Of a DNA stretch of 64,000 nt, positions 25,833 through 35,908 are shown one piece after another. Where the stretch lies: assembly GCA_036677085.1 (NCBI GenBank), contig JAKFFI010000004.1, positions 62,001 to 126,000 of the forward strand. Direction: 5' to 3'. Source of the stretch: JAGPUQ01 sp036677085. Its GTDB lineage: Bacteria > Pseudomonadota > Gammaproteobacteria > Pseudomonadales > Porticoccaceae. A program made the translations under genes and the position numbers. Below the pieces are notes generated by a model that saw only the letters and a program-made list of their open reading frames with translations, did not search any database and was not told where the DNA came from. Position 1 is the stretch's first letter, and each line of letters starts with the position of its first letter.

Positions 25833-26885
25833 TCAGGGTTGGGCACCGGCCGCGAGCCAGGCGGCGATGCTCTCGAGTTCAGGCTTCGACAACTGCGCCT
25901 GCGGCGGCATCGACGCGGTGCCCCACACGCCGGATCCACCCTTGGAAATCTTGTCGGCGAGATAGGTTTTTACGTCGGCGCGGGTCTGGTATTTCTCGGC
26001 AATCTCCTTGAAACCGGGACCAATGATTTTCCTGTCCATCCCGTGGCAACCGGTGCAACCCTGCGCACCGAGCAGCGCGGTCATCGCGGCGTTCACTGCG
26101 GCATTGGCGGGCGCGGCGGCAGGTTTGCTCGCGGCGGCGTTGGGATCGGTGATCCGACCGCGCACCGCGCCGAAGGTGCGGTTCTGATCGGCGAGATTGC
26201 CGTGGGCGTTGAGGGCGTAGTCCGGCAGCGCGGAAGAAATCCTGACCTCGGCCTGACAGTCTTTCATGCAGGCCTTGTTTTGCGTATCCGGCTTGCCGTT
26301 CAGTTCCCACAGCCCGTGGTCTCGCGTCATGCCGTTGCGATTGGGCATGCGCGCCTGCACCTCGGCGATATTCTGGTCCGACAGCACATAATCGGCGGGC
26401 ACGATCTCGGCGAGATTCAGCAGATAGGCCAGCACCGCGTAGACGTCGTCGTTGGACAGCGACTTCGGCGCATCCCAGGGCATGGCGCGATGGATGTAGT
26501 CCCACAGCGTGGAGACGGTGTTCACCTTGGTGAAGGTCGTGCGCACGCTGCCGCCGGCCTTGAGGGAGGCGACGCGGCCGGTCTTGATGTCCTCGGCGGT
26601 GGTGTTGCCGACCAGGGGTGTGAAGACCTGATTGTCGTCGCCAAAATCACCGTGGCAGCTCGCACACCTGCCGGTCCACAGTGTCTCGCCGGCGGACACG
26701 CTGCCGGAACCCTGCGGCAGACCCTGGAAGTCGGGCCGCACGTCGATGTCCCAGGCGTTCACCTCGGCGGCCGTGGCGTCGCGTCCCACGCCCTTGAACT
26801 CCTTGTGAAGCTCCGCGTGCGCCGGGAACGCGAGACTGGCGGCCAGCATCAGGAGCACCGGCCTCAGGAACAACGGTGCGCGCAT
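25833..26885 (-). CDS. soxD: SoxD, diheme cytochrome c of sulfane dehydrogenase
   Basis: Electron-accepting subunit of SoxCD, which oxidises the sulfane sulfur left on SoxY and releases six electrons. Start at ATG 26885 (MRAPLFLRPVLLMLAASLAF), a clear signal peptide; 350 residues. There are two heme sites, CASCHGD in the N-terminal half and CTGCHGMDRK in the C-terminal half, separated by an Ala/Pro-rich linker. An additional cysteine pair (CMKDC) lies between them. It starts 7 bp after soxC. Confidence 0.94.
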   Translation of the reverse strand: MRAPLFLRPVLLMLAASLAFPAHAELHKEFKGVGRDATAAEVNAWDIDVRPDFQGLPQGSGSVSAGETLWTGRCASCHGDFGDDNQVFTPLVGNTTAEDIKTGRVASLKAGGSVRTTFTKVNTVSTLWDYIHRAMPWDAPKSLSNDDVYAVLAYLLNLAEIVPADYVLSDQNIAEVQARMPNRNGMTRDHGLWELNGKPDTQNKACMKDCQAEVRISSALPDYALNAHGNLADQNRTFGAVRGRITDPNAAASKPAAAPANAAVNAAMTALLGAQGCTGCHGMDRKIIGPGFKEIAEKYQTRADVKTYLADKISKGGSGVWGTASMPPQAQLSKPELESIAAWLAAGAQP

Positions 26886-26892
26886 GACGACC

Positions 26893-28251
26893 TCAGACCT
26901 GCACGTTGGCGACATCGCCGGAGGTGGCGACCTGCCAGGATTGGATTGCATTGTTGTGATAAATCGAGCGCGTGCCGCGGACCGCGCGCAATTGCGCGTA
27001 GGTGGGCTGCACATAACCGGTTTCATCCATGGCGCGGCTTTGCAAAATCGCCGGACTGCCATCCCACACCCAGTCGATATTGAAGCGCGTCAGCGCCTTG
27101 GGCAATACCGGGTTTTCCAGCCGCGCGGTCGCCCAGTTCCTGCCACCGTCGAACGACACATCGACTTTCCTGATGCTGCCGCGGCCCGACCAGGCCAGGC
27201 CGGTGACGTTGTAGAAACCCCGATTCAGCAGCACCTGCCCGCCCGAAGGGCTGGTGATGACCGACTTGGCCTCCTGGATCGAGCTGTACTGGCGCAGCAA
27301 GCCATCCGGCATCAGGTCCACATAGTGCGAGGTCTCGTCCTTGGTGGCGTAGGGCTGGTCGCCGACTTCGATCCGCCGCAGCCACTTCACCCAGGACACG
27401 CCCTGCACGCCCGGCACCACCAGGCGTAACGGATAGCCGTTTTCTGGCCGCAGCATCTCGCCGTTCATGCCGTAGGCGACCAGGACGTCGTCGAGCGCCC
27501 GTTCCATGGCGATGGTGCGCGTCATGCCCGAGCCGTCGGCGCCTTCCGCGAGAATGTACTTCCCCTTGGCCTTGTCGAAGCCCGCGTCCTCCAGCAGCGT
27601 GGACAGCAGCACGCCGGTGAATTCCGAGCCCGACAGCATGCCGTGGGTGTACTGCACGGTGGGCACCGCGACGTTGCCCCACTCCATCCCGGTGTTGGCG
27701 CCGCATTCGAGGAAGTGGATGCGCGAGACCGACGGCAGCCGCATCAGGTCGTCCATGGTGTAGACGCGCGGACGCTTGACGAGGCCATTGAGCATCAGCC
27801 GGTGCCGGGCCGGATCGACATCCACCCAGCCCTGATGATGTCGCTCGAAGTGCAGACCCGTGGGCGTGATGATGCCGAACAGGCCCTGCAGCGGCGCGAA
27901 GGACACCGAGGCCTGGGGCACGCTGGTCAGTCCGGGCGACTGGCGCCGCACCAGATTGGCTTCGTACCGGGATGGCAAACCATAAGGGCGCGCGGCAACC
28001 GGCTGCCCCAGCGCTTTCGACCAGGGCGGCAGGTTGAGGATGTCCGGATCGCCGGCGTCAGGCGACGCGGCCAAGGCACCGGCCAGCGGTGCGCCGGCCA
28101 GGGCAGCGCCCGCCGCCAGAAAGCTTTTGCGCAGAAAGTTGCGCCGTTCCTCGTTGACGCCGTCCGTGCCGAGCTCGCGCACGAACTCCGCGCCGAGAAA
28201 GTTCTCGGGTGCCTTGCGCACGCGCCCGGGTTGGCGGTCATCGGAATTCAT
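26893..28251 (-). CDS. soxC: SoxC, molybdenum sulfane dehydrogenase subunit
   Basis: Molybdopterin enzyme of the sulfite-oxidase fold, 452 residues. The N-terminus has a twin-arginine export signal (NEERRNFLRKSFLAAGAAL). The molybdenum-ligating Cys is in HFLECGANTG, and downstream ENGYPLRLVVPGVQGVSWVKWL and the dimerisation domain ending QSWQVATSG are typical of SoxC. First gene of soxCDYZAXB. With SoxCD present, thiosulfate should be oxidised fully to sulfate without sulfur globules. Confidence 0.95.
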   Translation of the reverse strand: MNSDDRQPGRVRKAPENFLGAEFVRELGTDGVNEERRNFLRKSFLAAGAALAGAPLAGALAASPDAGDPDILNLPPWSKALGQPVAARPYGLPSRYEANLVRRQSPGLTSVPQASVSFAPLQGLFGIITPTGLHFERHHQGWVDVDPARHRLMLNGLVKRPRVYTMDDLMRLPSVSRIHFLECGANTGMEWGNVAVPTVQYTHGMLSGSEFTGVLLSTLLEDAGFDKAKGKYILAEGADGSGMTRTIAMERALDDVLVAYGMNGEMLRPENGYPLRLVVPGVQGVSWVKWLRRIEVGDQPYATKDETSHYVDLMPDGLLRQYSSIQEAKSVITSPSGGQVLLNRGFYNVTGLAWSGRGSIRKVDVSFDGGRNWATARLENPVLPKALTRFNIDWVWDGSPAILQSRAMDETGYVQPTYAQLRAVRGTRSIYHNNAIQSWQVATSGDVANVQV

Positions 28252-28391
28252 CAGGCCTGTCTCCTCACGGACGCCTTTGGGCTGTGGCTCCGGGTCGTAC
28301 TCGCGGACCCTGGCGGCTGTTTAATTCTGCATCTGCTAATATAAAATACTCCCGATTGTTTCCGGGGTACAACCCCCCTGCCCGGTAACCT
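28252..28391. promoter_or_regulatory. Divergent promoter region between soxC and the metallohydrolase gene
   Basis: The 140-bp gap separates oppositely transcribed genes. An A/T-rich island at 28321-28350 contains TATAAA (28340-28345) on plus and TATATT on minus, possible -10 elements for each direction. No convincing -35 or regulator site is visible. Confidence 0.35.
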
Positions 28392-29390
28392 ATGACCAGC
28401 CTCGGACGATTTTTCCTTGCGTGTCTCATCGGTTGCGCGCTGTCGCTGTCAGCCCCGCTGCATGTCGCCGCCGCCGGGCCTGCGGAACCGGTGCTTGCAC
28501 TGACCCCGCGTGCCCTGTCGGCCACGGCCTGGTACTTCGAAGGTGCGTCGGGCATGGCGTCGCGCGGGAATCGGGGCTTCACCAGCAACGCCGGGTTCGT
28601 GGTGACGCCAGAGGGCGTGGTGGTCTTCGACGCGCTGGGAACACCGGCTCTCGCCGAGGCGATGTTGGATGCCATCCGCAAGATCACCCCACAGCCCATC
28701 CGCTTGGTCATCCTGAGCCACTACCACGCCGACCACTGCTACGGACTGCAAGTCTTCAAGGCCGCGGGCGCCGCGATCTGGGCGCGCAGCGAGGGTCGGC
28801 AGTACCTGGCTTCGGATCTCTCCCGGGAGCGGCTGGCGCAACGCCGGCGTGATCTGTCGCCCTGGGTCAACGACCAGACGCAACTGGTCCCCGCCGATCG
28901 CTGGCTGGAATTCCCGACCGCACAATCCATTCCCTTCGAACTGGGCGGCACGCACTTCGAGTTGATCAGTGGCGGCAACTCCCACGCGCCCGGCGATTTG
29001 ATGTTGTTCATCCCCGACCAAGGTCTGCTGTTTGCCGGCGACCTGTTCTTTAGCGGCCGGCTGCCTTTCGTGGTGGACGGCAACACGCGCGAATGGCTGG
29101 CCGCGCTGGCGCGCATCGAGCGCAGTGCACCGCGAATCGTGGTGCCCGGTCACGGCACTGCGTCGCTGCAGGTGGCGCAGGATCTCAAGGTTACGCGCGC
29201 CTATCTCGAATTCCTGCGCGCGCAACTGGGCATGGCGGTAGAAAACCTGCGAAGTTTCGATGAAGCCTACGCGGCCATCGACTGGTCCGCCTTCGCTGGA
29301 CTGCCGACCTTCGACGTCGCCAGTCGGCGCAACGCCTACTCGGTCTATCTCGAGATGCAGGCCGAGATGCTGGGCGGCGCGCAACACTGA
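28392..29390 (+). CDS. SoxH-like metallo-beta-lactamase-fold hydrolase
   Basis: 332-residue exported protein (signal MTSLGRFFLACLIGCALSLSA). Zinc ligands of the metallo-beta-lactamase fold are clear: SHYHADHCYG (HxHxDH), GGNSHAPGD, LFAGDLFF and PGHG. SoxH-type and quinoprotein-relay metallohydrolases of this class are common beside sox and methanol genes, but their role is unsettled. It diverges from soxC and is followed 37 bp later by a periplasmic DsrE protein, so the pair may act on sulfur intermediates. Confidence 0.85.
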   Translation: MTSLGRFFLACLIGCALSLSAPLHVAAAGPAEPVLALTPRALSATAWYFEGASGMASRGNRGFTSNAGFVVTPEGVVVFDALGTPALAEAMLDAIRKITPQPIRLVILSHYHADHCYGLQVFKAAGAAIWARSEGRQYLASDLSRERLAQRRRDLSPWVNDQTQLVPADRWLEFPTAQSIPFELGGTHFELISGGNSHAPGDLMLFIPDQGLLFAGDLFFSGRLPFVVDGNTREWLAALARIERSAPRIVVPGHGTASLQVAQDLKVTRAYLEFLRAQLGMAVENLRSFDEAYAAIDWSAFAGLPTFDVASRRNAYSVYLEMQAEMLGGAQH

Positions 29391-29427
29391 AATCGCCAAC
29401 AACAGGCAAGCTACCGGGGAGTCACCC

Positions 29428-29868
29428 ATGATCCGTTCGACGCCGAGTTATCGCCGTTTTGTGACGGCAGGGCTGCTCGCGGTCGTACTTTTCGGGCAGG
29501 CCGCCGACTCAGCCGCCGCGCCCCGCGTCGTGTACCACATCGACGACAGCGCGCGCGCCATCCCGGCCCTCCGCAACATGACCAACCATCTGAAGGCCGA
29601 TCCGGGCGTCAAGATCGTGGTCGTGGCGCTGGGCCAGGGCGTGGATTTCCTACTGAAGGACGCCAAGGACGAGCACGGCAACCCCTACGAACCCATGATC
29701 GACGACCTGATACTCGCCGGCGTCGAATTCCGTGTCTGCAACAACACCCTGACAGCACGCCAGATCGACCGCGCGCGCGTGCATCCTGACGCCCGCGTGG
29801 TCGAATCCGGAGCGGCCGAAATCGCCAGCCTGCAGTTCTCGGAGGGCTACGCCTACTTCAAGCCCTGA
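29428..29868 (+). CDS. Periplasmic DsrE/DsrF-like protein
   Basis: 146 residues starting at ATG 29428 behind GGGGAG; signal peptide up to about residue 30 (AVVLFGQAADSAAA). The mature part is a DsrE-fold domain: YHIDDSARAIPALRNMTNHL, VVVALGQGVDFLL and VEFRVCNNTLTARQID, with a single Cys in RVCNNT where DsrE proteins place a possible sulfur-carrying Cys. It lies next to the SoxH-like gene opposite the sox operon. A relative lies at 38018-38428. Confidence 0.83.
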   Translation: MIRSTPSYRRFVTAGLLAVVLFGQAADSAAAPRVVYHIDDSARAIPALRNMTNHLKADPGVKIVVVALGQGVDFLLKDAKDEHGNPYEPMIDDLILAGVEFRVCNNTLTARQIDRARVHPDARVVESGAAEIASLQFSEGYAYFKP

Positions 29869-30021
29869 CGCAGAGTCTCCCCCGGGATCCGTCGGAGGCT
29901 CAGGCATCCGGACTGAAGCGGGAAACTTCGCGTCGATTGCCAGCGCGATAAGCCGACCCTATGCTGGAGGCGAACCTTACTCAACCACCCCGGCAGGGGC
30001 ACAAACTTCGGGAGATACACC

Positions 30022-31080
30022 ATGGCCAAACATATCTTCATCACCAAGCCCGGCGACCGGGTGCGCCTCGAACCGGCAGACGAATACAACCACCCGCCCG
30101 AGGCGGTGAGCAATTTCAACGAAAGCGCCTACTACAATATCTATGATGCCGGGCAGCAGGTCGGCGGCTGGTTTCGCATCGGCAATCGGGTCAACGAGGG
30201 CCATGCCGAAGTTTCCATCTGCCTCTACCTGCCCGACGGCAAGGTCGGCTTCATGTACCACCGCGCGCAGATCAGCAGCAACGCCGAGCACAGCGCCGGC
30301 GGCGCTCGCTTCGAGATCATCGAACCCTTCAAGCGCCAGCGCGTCACCTATAGCGGCAAGGTCGCGGTGCTCGCCAACCCCAACGACATGCTCAATCCCG
30401 CCAAGGCCTTCAAGGAGAACCCCATTCTCGACTGCGAGGTGGACCTGGACTACAGCGGCCTGTCCCCCATGTACGGCGGTGAACACCTCAACGATGACGG
30501 ATCGCCGATCGAGCTGGACACCCAAACCGCCATGGCGCGGGCGCACTTCGAGCAGCATGTCGCGGCGCGCGGGCGAATCCGGGTCGGCGAACAGACCTGG
30601 CAGATCGACGGCCTCGGCCTGCGCGATCACTCCTGGGGGCCACGCTACTGGCAGAACATCTACTGGTACCGCTGGCTGCCGATCTCCCTGGGCCGCGACT
30701 TCGGCGCCATGATCATGACCATGGGCATGCGCGACGGCAGCGTCGACTGCGGCGGCATGGTGTTCACTGAGGGCCGCTACGACCTGATTGTGGACGCCCG
30801 TGTGCGCTCCGAATGGGACGCGCAGCTCCACCAGACCGGGATGACCGCCTGGTGCCGCACCGAGCGCGGTCAGGAATTCGAGATCACCGGCAAGGTCATT
30901 TCCCTGATCCCGCTGCGCAACCGCCGCACCGCCGAGGACGGCACCGAACTCTCCACCCGCATCACCGAAGCCATGACCGAATATCGCTGCAATGGCCACG
31001 TCGGCTACGGCCTGTCCGAGTACCTCGACCAGATCGAGAACGGGGTTCCGGTGGGCATGGGCATCGAAGCCGCGCGCTGA
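30022..31080 (+). CDS. Uncharacterised beta-rich protein (DUF7064/7065-like), copy 2
   Basis: 352-residue paralogue of the protein at 20627-21631, starting at ATG 30022 behind CGGGAG. Shared landmarks include RLEPADEYNHPPEAVSNFNES, GGWFRIGNRVNEGHAEVSICL, LSPMYGGEH and GLGLRDHSWGPRYWQNIYWYR. There is no signal peptide or membrane segment. It heads the plus-strand run of SDR genes, so copy 2 may serve the SDR/LLM/dioxygenase pathway as copy 1 serves the BVMO/kinase group. Function unknown. Confidence 0.75.
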   Translation: MAKHIFITKPGDRVRLEPADEYNHPPEAVSNFNESAYYNIYDAGQQVGGWFRIGNRVNEGHAEVSICLYLPDGKVGFMYHRAQISSNAEHSAGGARFEIIEPFKRQRVTYSGKVAVLANPNDMLNPAKAFKENPILDCEVDLDYSGLSPMYGGEHLNDDGSPIELDTQTAMARAHFEQHVAARGRIRVGEQTWQIDGLGLRDHSWGPRYWQNIYWYRWLPISLGRDFGAMIMTMGMRDGSVDCGGMVFTEGRYDLIVDARVRSEWDAQLHQTGMTAWCRTERGQEFEITGKVISLIPLRNRRTAEDGTELSTRITEAMTEYRCNGHVGYGLSEYLDQIENGVPVGMGIEAAR

Positions 31081-31398
31081 GGCAGAGCGCAAACCATCTT
31101 CTGGCGGTTGACCCGGCGAATTTTCTCCTCAATGTCCGTGATTACCTGGTCGCACCGAAGCGCAGTTTCCGGCGTGTATCGGTGCGGTCCGGCCCCCTCC
31201 AAGCTGGAAGCACAGGCCGAACCTGGCCACATTTGACGGCGTTGTTGCCCGCGCCATCAGGATTGTTACCAGAGGGTAGATTTTTGCCGGCGATTTCACC
31301 AGAATTGCCGGCCAAGTGCCGGGCGCCGCCCTTGGCGCCGACAATATCCGGCGGCTCGACCCCCTGCTCAACGATCTCACATGCGAGGAGAGTACAGC
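31081..31398. other. Intergenic region before the SDR array; no gene seen
   Basis: About 318 bp with no supported gene. GCCGGC occurs twice (31286-31291 and 31307-31312), spaced two helical turns apart; this could be a site for the array promoter or chance in GC-rich DNA. The last 15 bp carry the GAGGAG ribosome site of the first SDR. Confidence 0.4.
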
Positions 31399-32166
<768 letters not shown>

Positions 32167-32219
32167 TCGCCAGGCTCGCACGCGCTTTTCAATCAAAAAG
32201 TTATCCGGAGAATCTGAGA

Positions 32220-32987
32220 ATGAACAGCAAGTTTGATTTGACCGGCAAGGTCGCGATCATCACCGGCGGCAACGGTGGCCTGGGTCTGGGCATCGCCAAG
32301 GGCCTCGCGATGGTGGGCGCCAAGGTCGCGGTGGTGGGCCGCAACCCGGAGAAGATCGACAATGCAGTGGCACAACTCAAGGCCGAGGGCGCGGACGTGC
32401 TGGGGATTCAGTGCGACGTGTCCCAGGAAGACGATGTCAATCGCATGGTCAAGGAGACCGTGGCGCGCTTTGGCCGGATCGACATCCTGTTCAACAACGC
32501 TGCGATCAGCTGGGGCATTCCGGCCGAGACCATGACCCTGGAGCAGTGGAACAACTTCATCGGCATCAATATGACCTCCTGCTTCCTGACCTCCAAGGCG
32601 TGCTTTCCCGAGATGGTCAAGGCAGGCGGCGGCAAGATCATCAACGTTGGCTCGATCATCACCAAGCTGGGCTTTGGCAAGCTGGTGCATTACGCGGCGG
32701 CCAAGGGCGGCATGGACCACATGACCCAGAGCCTGGCGCAGGGCTGGGGCAAGCACAACATCCAGGTCAATGCGCTACTGCCCGGCCTAGTCGACACCGA
32801 GATGATGCCCTGCGAAGGACCGAAGAAGAACGGGCTGGTGGACTACGCGGTAAAGCGGACGCCGGTGGGCAAATTCGGCCGGCCAGCGGACTTCCACGGC
32901 ATTGCGATCCTGCTGGCGAGCCCGGCCTCGGACTTCATCACCGGCTCCATCATCGTGGTCGATGGCGGCCTCTCGCTCTCCATTTGA
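32220..32987 (+). CDS. SDR oxidoreductase B (array gene 2)
   Basis: 255-residue SDR starting at ATG 32220 (MNSKFDLTGK) behind GGAGAA. Motifs as in gene A (TGGNGGLG, NNAAIS, NVGSIIT, HYAAAK), with clearly diverged segments such as AMVGAKVAVVGRN and CEGPKKNGLVDY. It is clearly related to A but much closer to B' at 33915. It lies 53 bp after A. Confidence 0.88.
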   Translation: MNSKFDLTGKVAIITGGNGGLGLGIAKGLAMVGAKVAVVGRNPEKIDNAVAQLKAEGADVLGIQCDVSQEDDVNRMVKETVARFGRIDILFNNAAISWGIPAETMTLEQWNNFIGINMTSCFLTSKACFPEMVKAGGGKIINVGSIITKLGFGKLVHYAAAKGGMDHMTQSLAQGWGKHNIQVNALLPGLVDTEMMPCEGPKKNGLVDYAVKRTPVGKFGRPADFHGIAILLASPASDFITGSIIVVDGGLSLSI

Positions 32988-33088
32988 CCCGCACCTGATA
33001 GCGCATGCTGCTGGGACGGCGTTACGCCGAGGCTGTGGAATAAATCGGGCGATGCCTGGATTGATCGTTATTTTCGTAGGAGTAAAAC

Positions 33089-33859
<771 letters not shown>

Positions 33860-33914
33860 CGCGTGTTGCGGATACCCGCGGTGCTTCACCAGGAAATCTA
33901 TCGGGAGAACCTGA

Positions 33915-34682
33915 ATGAACAGCAAGTTTGATTTGACCGGCAAGGTCGCGATCATCACCGGCGGCAACGGCGGTCTGGGCCTCGGCATCGCCAAGGGCCT
34001 GGCGATGGTGGGCGCCAAGGTCGCAGTGGTGGGACGCAACCAGGACAAGATCGACAATGCGGTGGCACAGCTCGAGGCCGAGGGCGCGGACGCGCTCGGC
34101 ATTCAGTGCGACGTGTCCCGGGAGGACGATGTCAACCGCATGGTCAAGGAGACCGTGGCGCGCTTTGGCCGCATCGACATCCTGTTCAATAACGCCGCCA
34201 TCAGCTGGGGGATTCCGGCCGAGACCATGACCCTGGAGCAGTGGAACAACTTCATCGGCATCAACATGACCTCCTGCTTCCTGACCAGCAAGGCGTGTTT
34301 CCCGGAGATGGTCAAGGCCGGCGGCGGCAAGATCATCAATGTCGGCTCGATCATCACCAAGCTCGGCTTCGGCAAGCTGGTGCACTACGCGGCGGCCAAG
34401 GGAGGCATGGATCACATGACCCAGAGCCTGGCGCAGGGCTGGGGCAAGCACAACATCCAGGTCAACGCGCTGCTGCCCGGCCTAGTCGACACCGAGATGA
34501 TGCCCTGCGAAGGGCCGAAAAAGAACGGGCTGGTGGACTATATCGTCAAGAAAACCCCGGTCGGCAAATTCGGTCGGCCATCGGACTTCCACGGCATTGC
34601 GATCCTGCTGGCGAGCCCGGCATCGGACTTCATCACCGGCTCCATCATCGTGGTCGACGGCGGTGTTTCGCTGGCGATCTGA
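33915..34682 (+). CDS. SDR oxidoreductase B' (array gene 4)
   Basis: 255-residue near-copy of gene B starting at ATG 33915 behind GGGAGAA. Differences from B are scattered (RNQDK for RNPEK, EAEGADA for KAEGADV, YIVKKTP for YAVKRTP, PSDF for PADF, VSLAI for LSLSI). The triad is intact. It ends the array, 24 bp before a strong terminator. Confidence 0.88.
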   Translation: MNSKFDLTGKVAIITGGNGGLGLGIAKGLAMVGAKVAVVGRNQDKIDNAVAQLEAEGADALGIQCDVSREDDVNRMVKETVARFGRIDILFNNAAISWGIPAETMTLEQWNNFIGINMTSCFLTSKACFPEMVKAGGGKIINVGSIITKLGFGKLVHYAAAKGGMDHMTQSLAQGWGKHNIQVNALLPGLVDTEMMPCEGPKKNGLVDYIVKKTPVGKFGRPSDFHGIAILLASPASDFITGSIIVVDGGVSLAI

Positions 34683-34705
34683 GACCGGCCGGATGACGCC
34701 GCATT

Positions 34706-34733
34706 CCCCCGGGTCTCCCGGGGGTTTTCATTT
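34706..34733 (+). terminator. Rho-independent terminator after the SDR array
   Basis: Stem CCCCCGGG-TCT-CCCGGGGG is followed directly by TTTTCATTTC. It separates the array from the LLM gene. Confidence 0.85.
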
Positions 34734-34793
34734 CTGCTACGCTCGCCAAACTTTATTTATCAACCACTTTTCCAACCTATCGAGGTATTCGCA

Positions 34794-35903
34794 ATGGATG
34801 TAGGGCTGTCCATCATTTTTCAGGGTGTCGATCCCAAGCTGACCGACAAGCAGGTATACCAGAACGACCTCGCGCTCGGCGACCTGGCCGAAGGACTCGG
34901 TTTTCAGTCGATCTGGGGGGTGGAGCACCACTTCACCGATTACACCATGTGCCCGGACGTGACCCAGTTTTTGTCCTACTGGGCCGGCCGCAATCCCAAT
35001 CTGGGGCTGGGCACCATGGTCATGGTGCTGCCCTGGCACGATCCGATGCGCGTCGCCGAAGAAATCTCCATGCTCGACAACATGTCAGACGGCCGCATGA
35101 TCCTCGGCATCGGTCGCGGTCTGGGCCGTGTCGAGTTCGAAGGTTTTGGACGCGACATGAACATCAGCCGCGAATATTTCACCGAATCCGCGCAGATGAT
35201 TCTGGAAGGTCTCGAAACCGGCTTTTGTGAATTCGACGGCAAACACATCAAGCAGGTCCGCCGGGAAATCCGCCCGCGCCCGTTCAAGACCTTTCGTGGC
35301 CGCACCTATGCCGCTGCCGTTTCGCCGGAGTCCTCCCGGATCATGGCGGAGCTCGGTATCGGCATCCTGATCATCCCGCAGAAGCCCTGGGAACATGTCG
35401 ATCGGGAACTGGCCGACTACCGTGCGCTGTTCAAGCAGGTCAACGGCACCGACGCGCCGGCACCGATCCTCGCCGGCTGGACCCTGTGCCACGAGGACGC
35501 CAGCCGCGCCGAAGAGCTCGCCTATCAGTACATCGGCGGCTACTACCGTTCCGTGGTCAAGCACTACGAAATGGCCGGCGACCACCTGAAGAAAACCAAG
35601 GGCTACGAAACCTACGCGGCCATGCAGGATCACGTCAGCAAGAGCATCGAGGACGTCGTCAAGTTCTTCATGAGCATCCAGGTCTGGGGCACCCCGGAAA
35701 AATGCTTCGAGACGATCAAGAACTTCACCGAGCGCACCGGTGCGGGCGCCTATACCGGCGTATTCAGCTACGCGGGCATGCCCCACGCAGAAGCCGAAAG
35801 GAGCCTCCGCCTGTTTGCCAGGGAGGTATTGCCGGAAGTTCGCAAGCTCCCCGGCGAACCCCTGCTCAAGCCCGAAGCACCGCGCCGCGCCGCCGCAGGC
35901 TGA
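34794..35903 (+). CDS. LLM-class flavin-dependent oxidoreductase, copy 1
   Basis: Bacterial-luciferase-like TIM-barrel protein of 369 residues, using reduced FMN/F420-type flavin. Visible landmarks: GFQSIWGVEHHFTDY, VMVLPWHDPMRVAEEISMLD, GRMILGIGRGLGRVEF and AAAVSPESSRIMAELG. The start at 34794 lies in an A/T-rich leader. Members include type II Baeyer-Villiger and other two-component monooxygenases. Only 5 bp separate it from the dioxygenase gene downstream, indicating a coupled pair. A distant relative lies at 58200. No flavin reductase gene is seen in the window. Confidence 0.85.
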   Translation: MDVGLSIIFQGVDPKLTDKQVYQNDLALGDLAEGLGFQSIWGVEHHFTDYTMCPDVTQFLSYWAGRNPNLGLGTMVMVLPWHDPMRVAEEISMLDNMSDGRMILGIGRGLGRVEFEGFGRDMNISREYFTESAQMILEGLETGFCEFDGKHIKQVRREIRPRPFKTFRGRTYAAAVSPESSRIMAELGIGILIIPQKPWEHVDRELADYRALFKQVNGTDAPAPILAGWTLCHEDASRAEELAYQYIGGYYRSVVKHYEMAGDHLKKTKGYETYAAMQDHVSKSIEDVVKFFMSIQVWGTPEKCFETIKNFTERTGAGAYTGVFSYAGMPHAEAERSLRLFAREVLPEVRKLPGEPLLKPEAPRRAAAG

Positions 35904-35908
35904 GCCGA

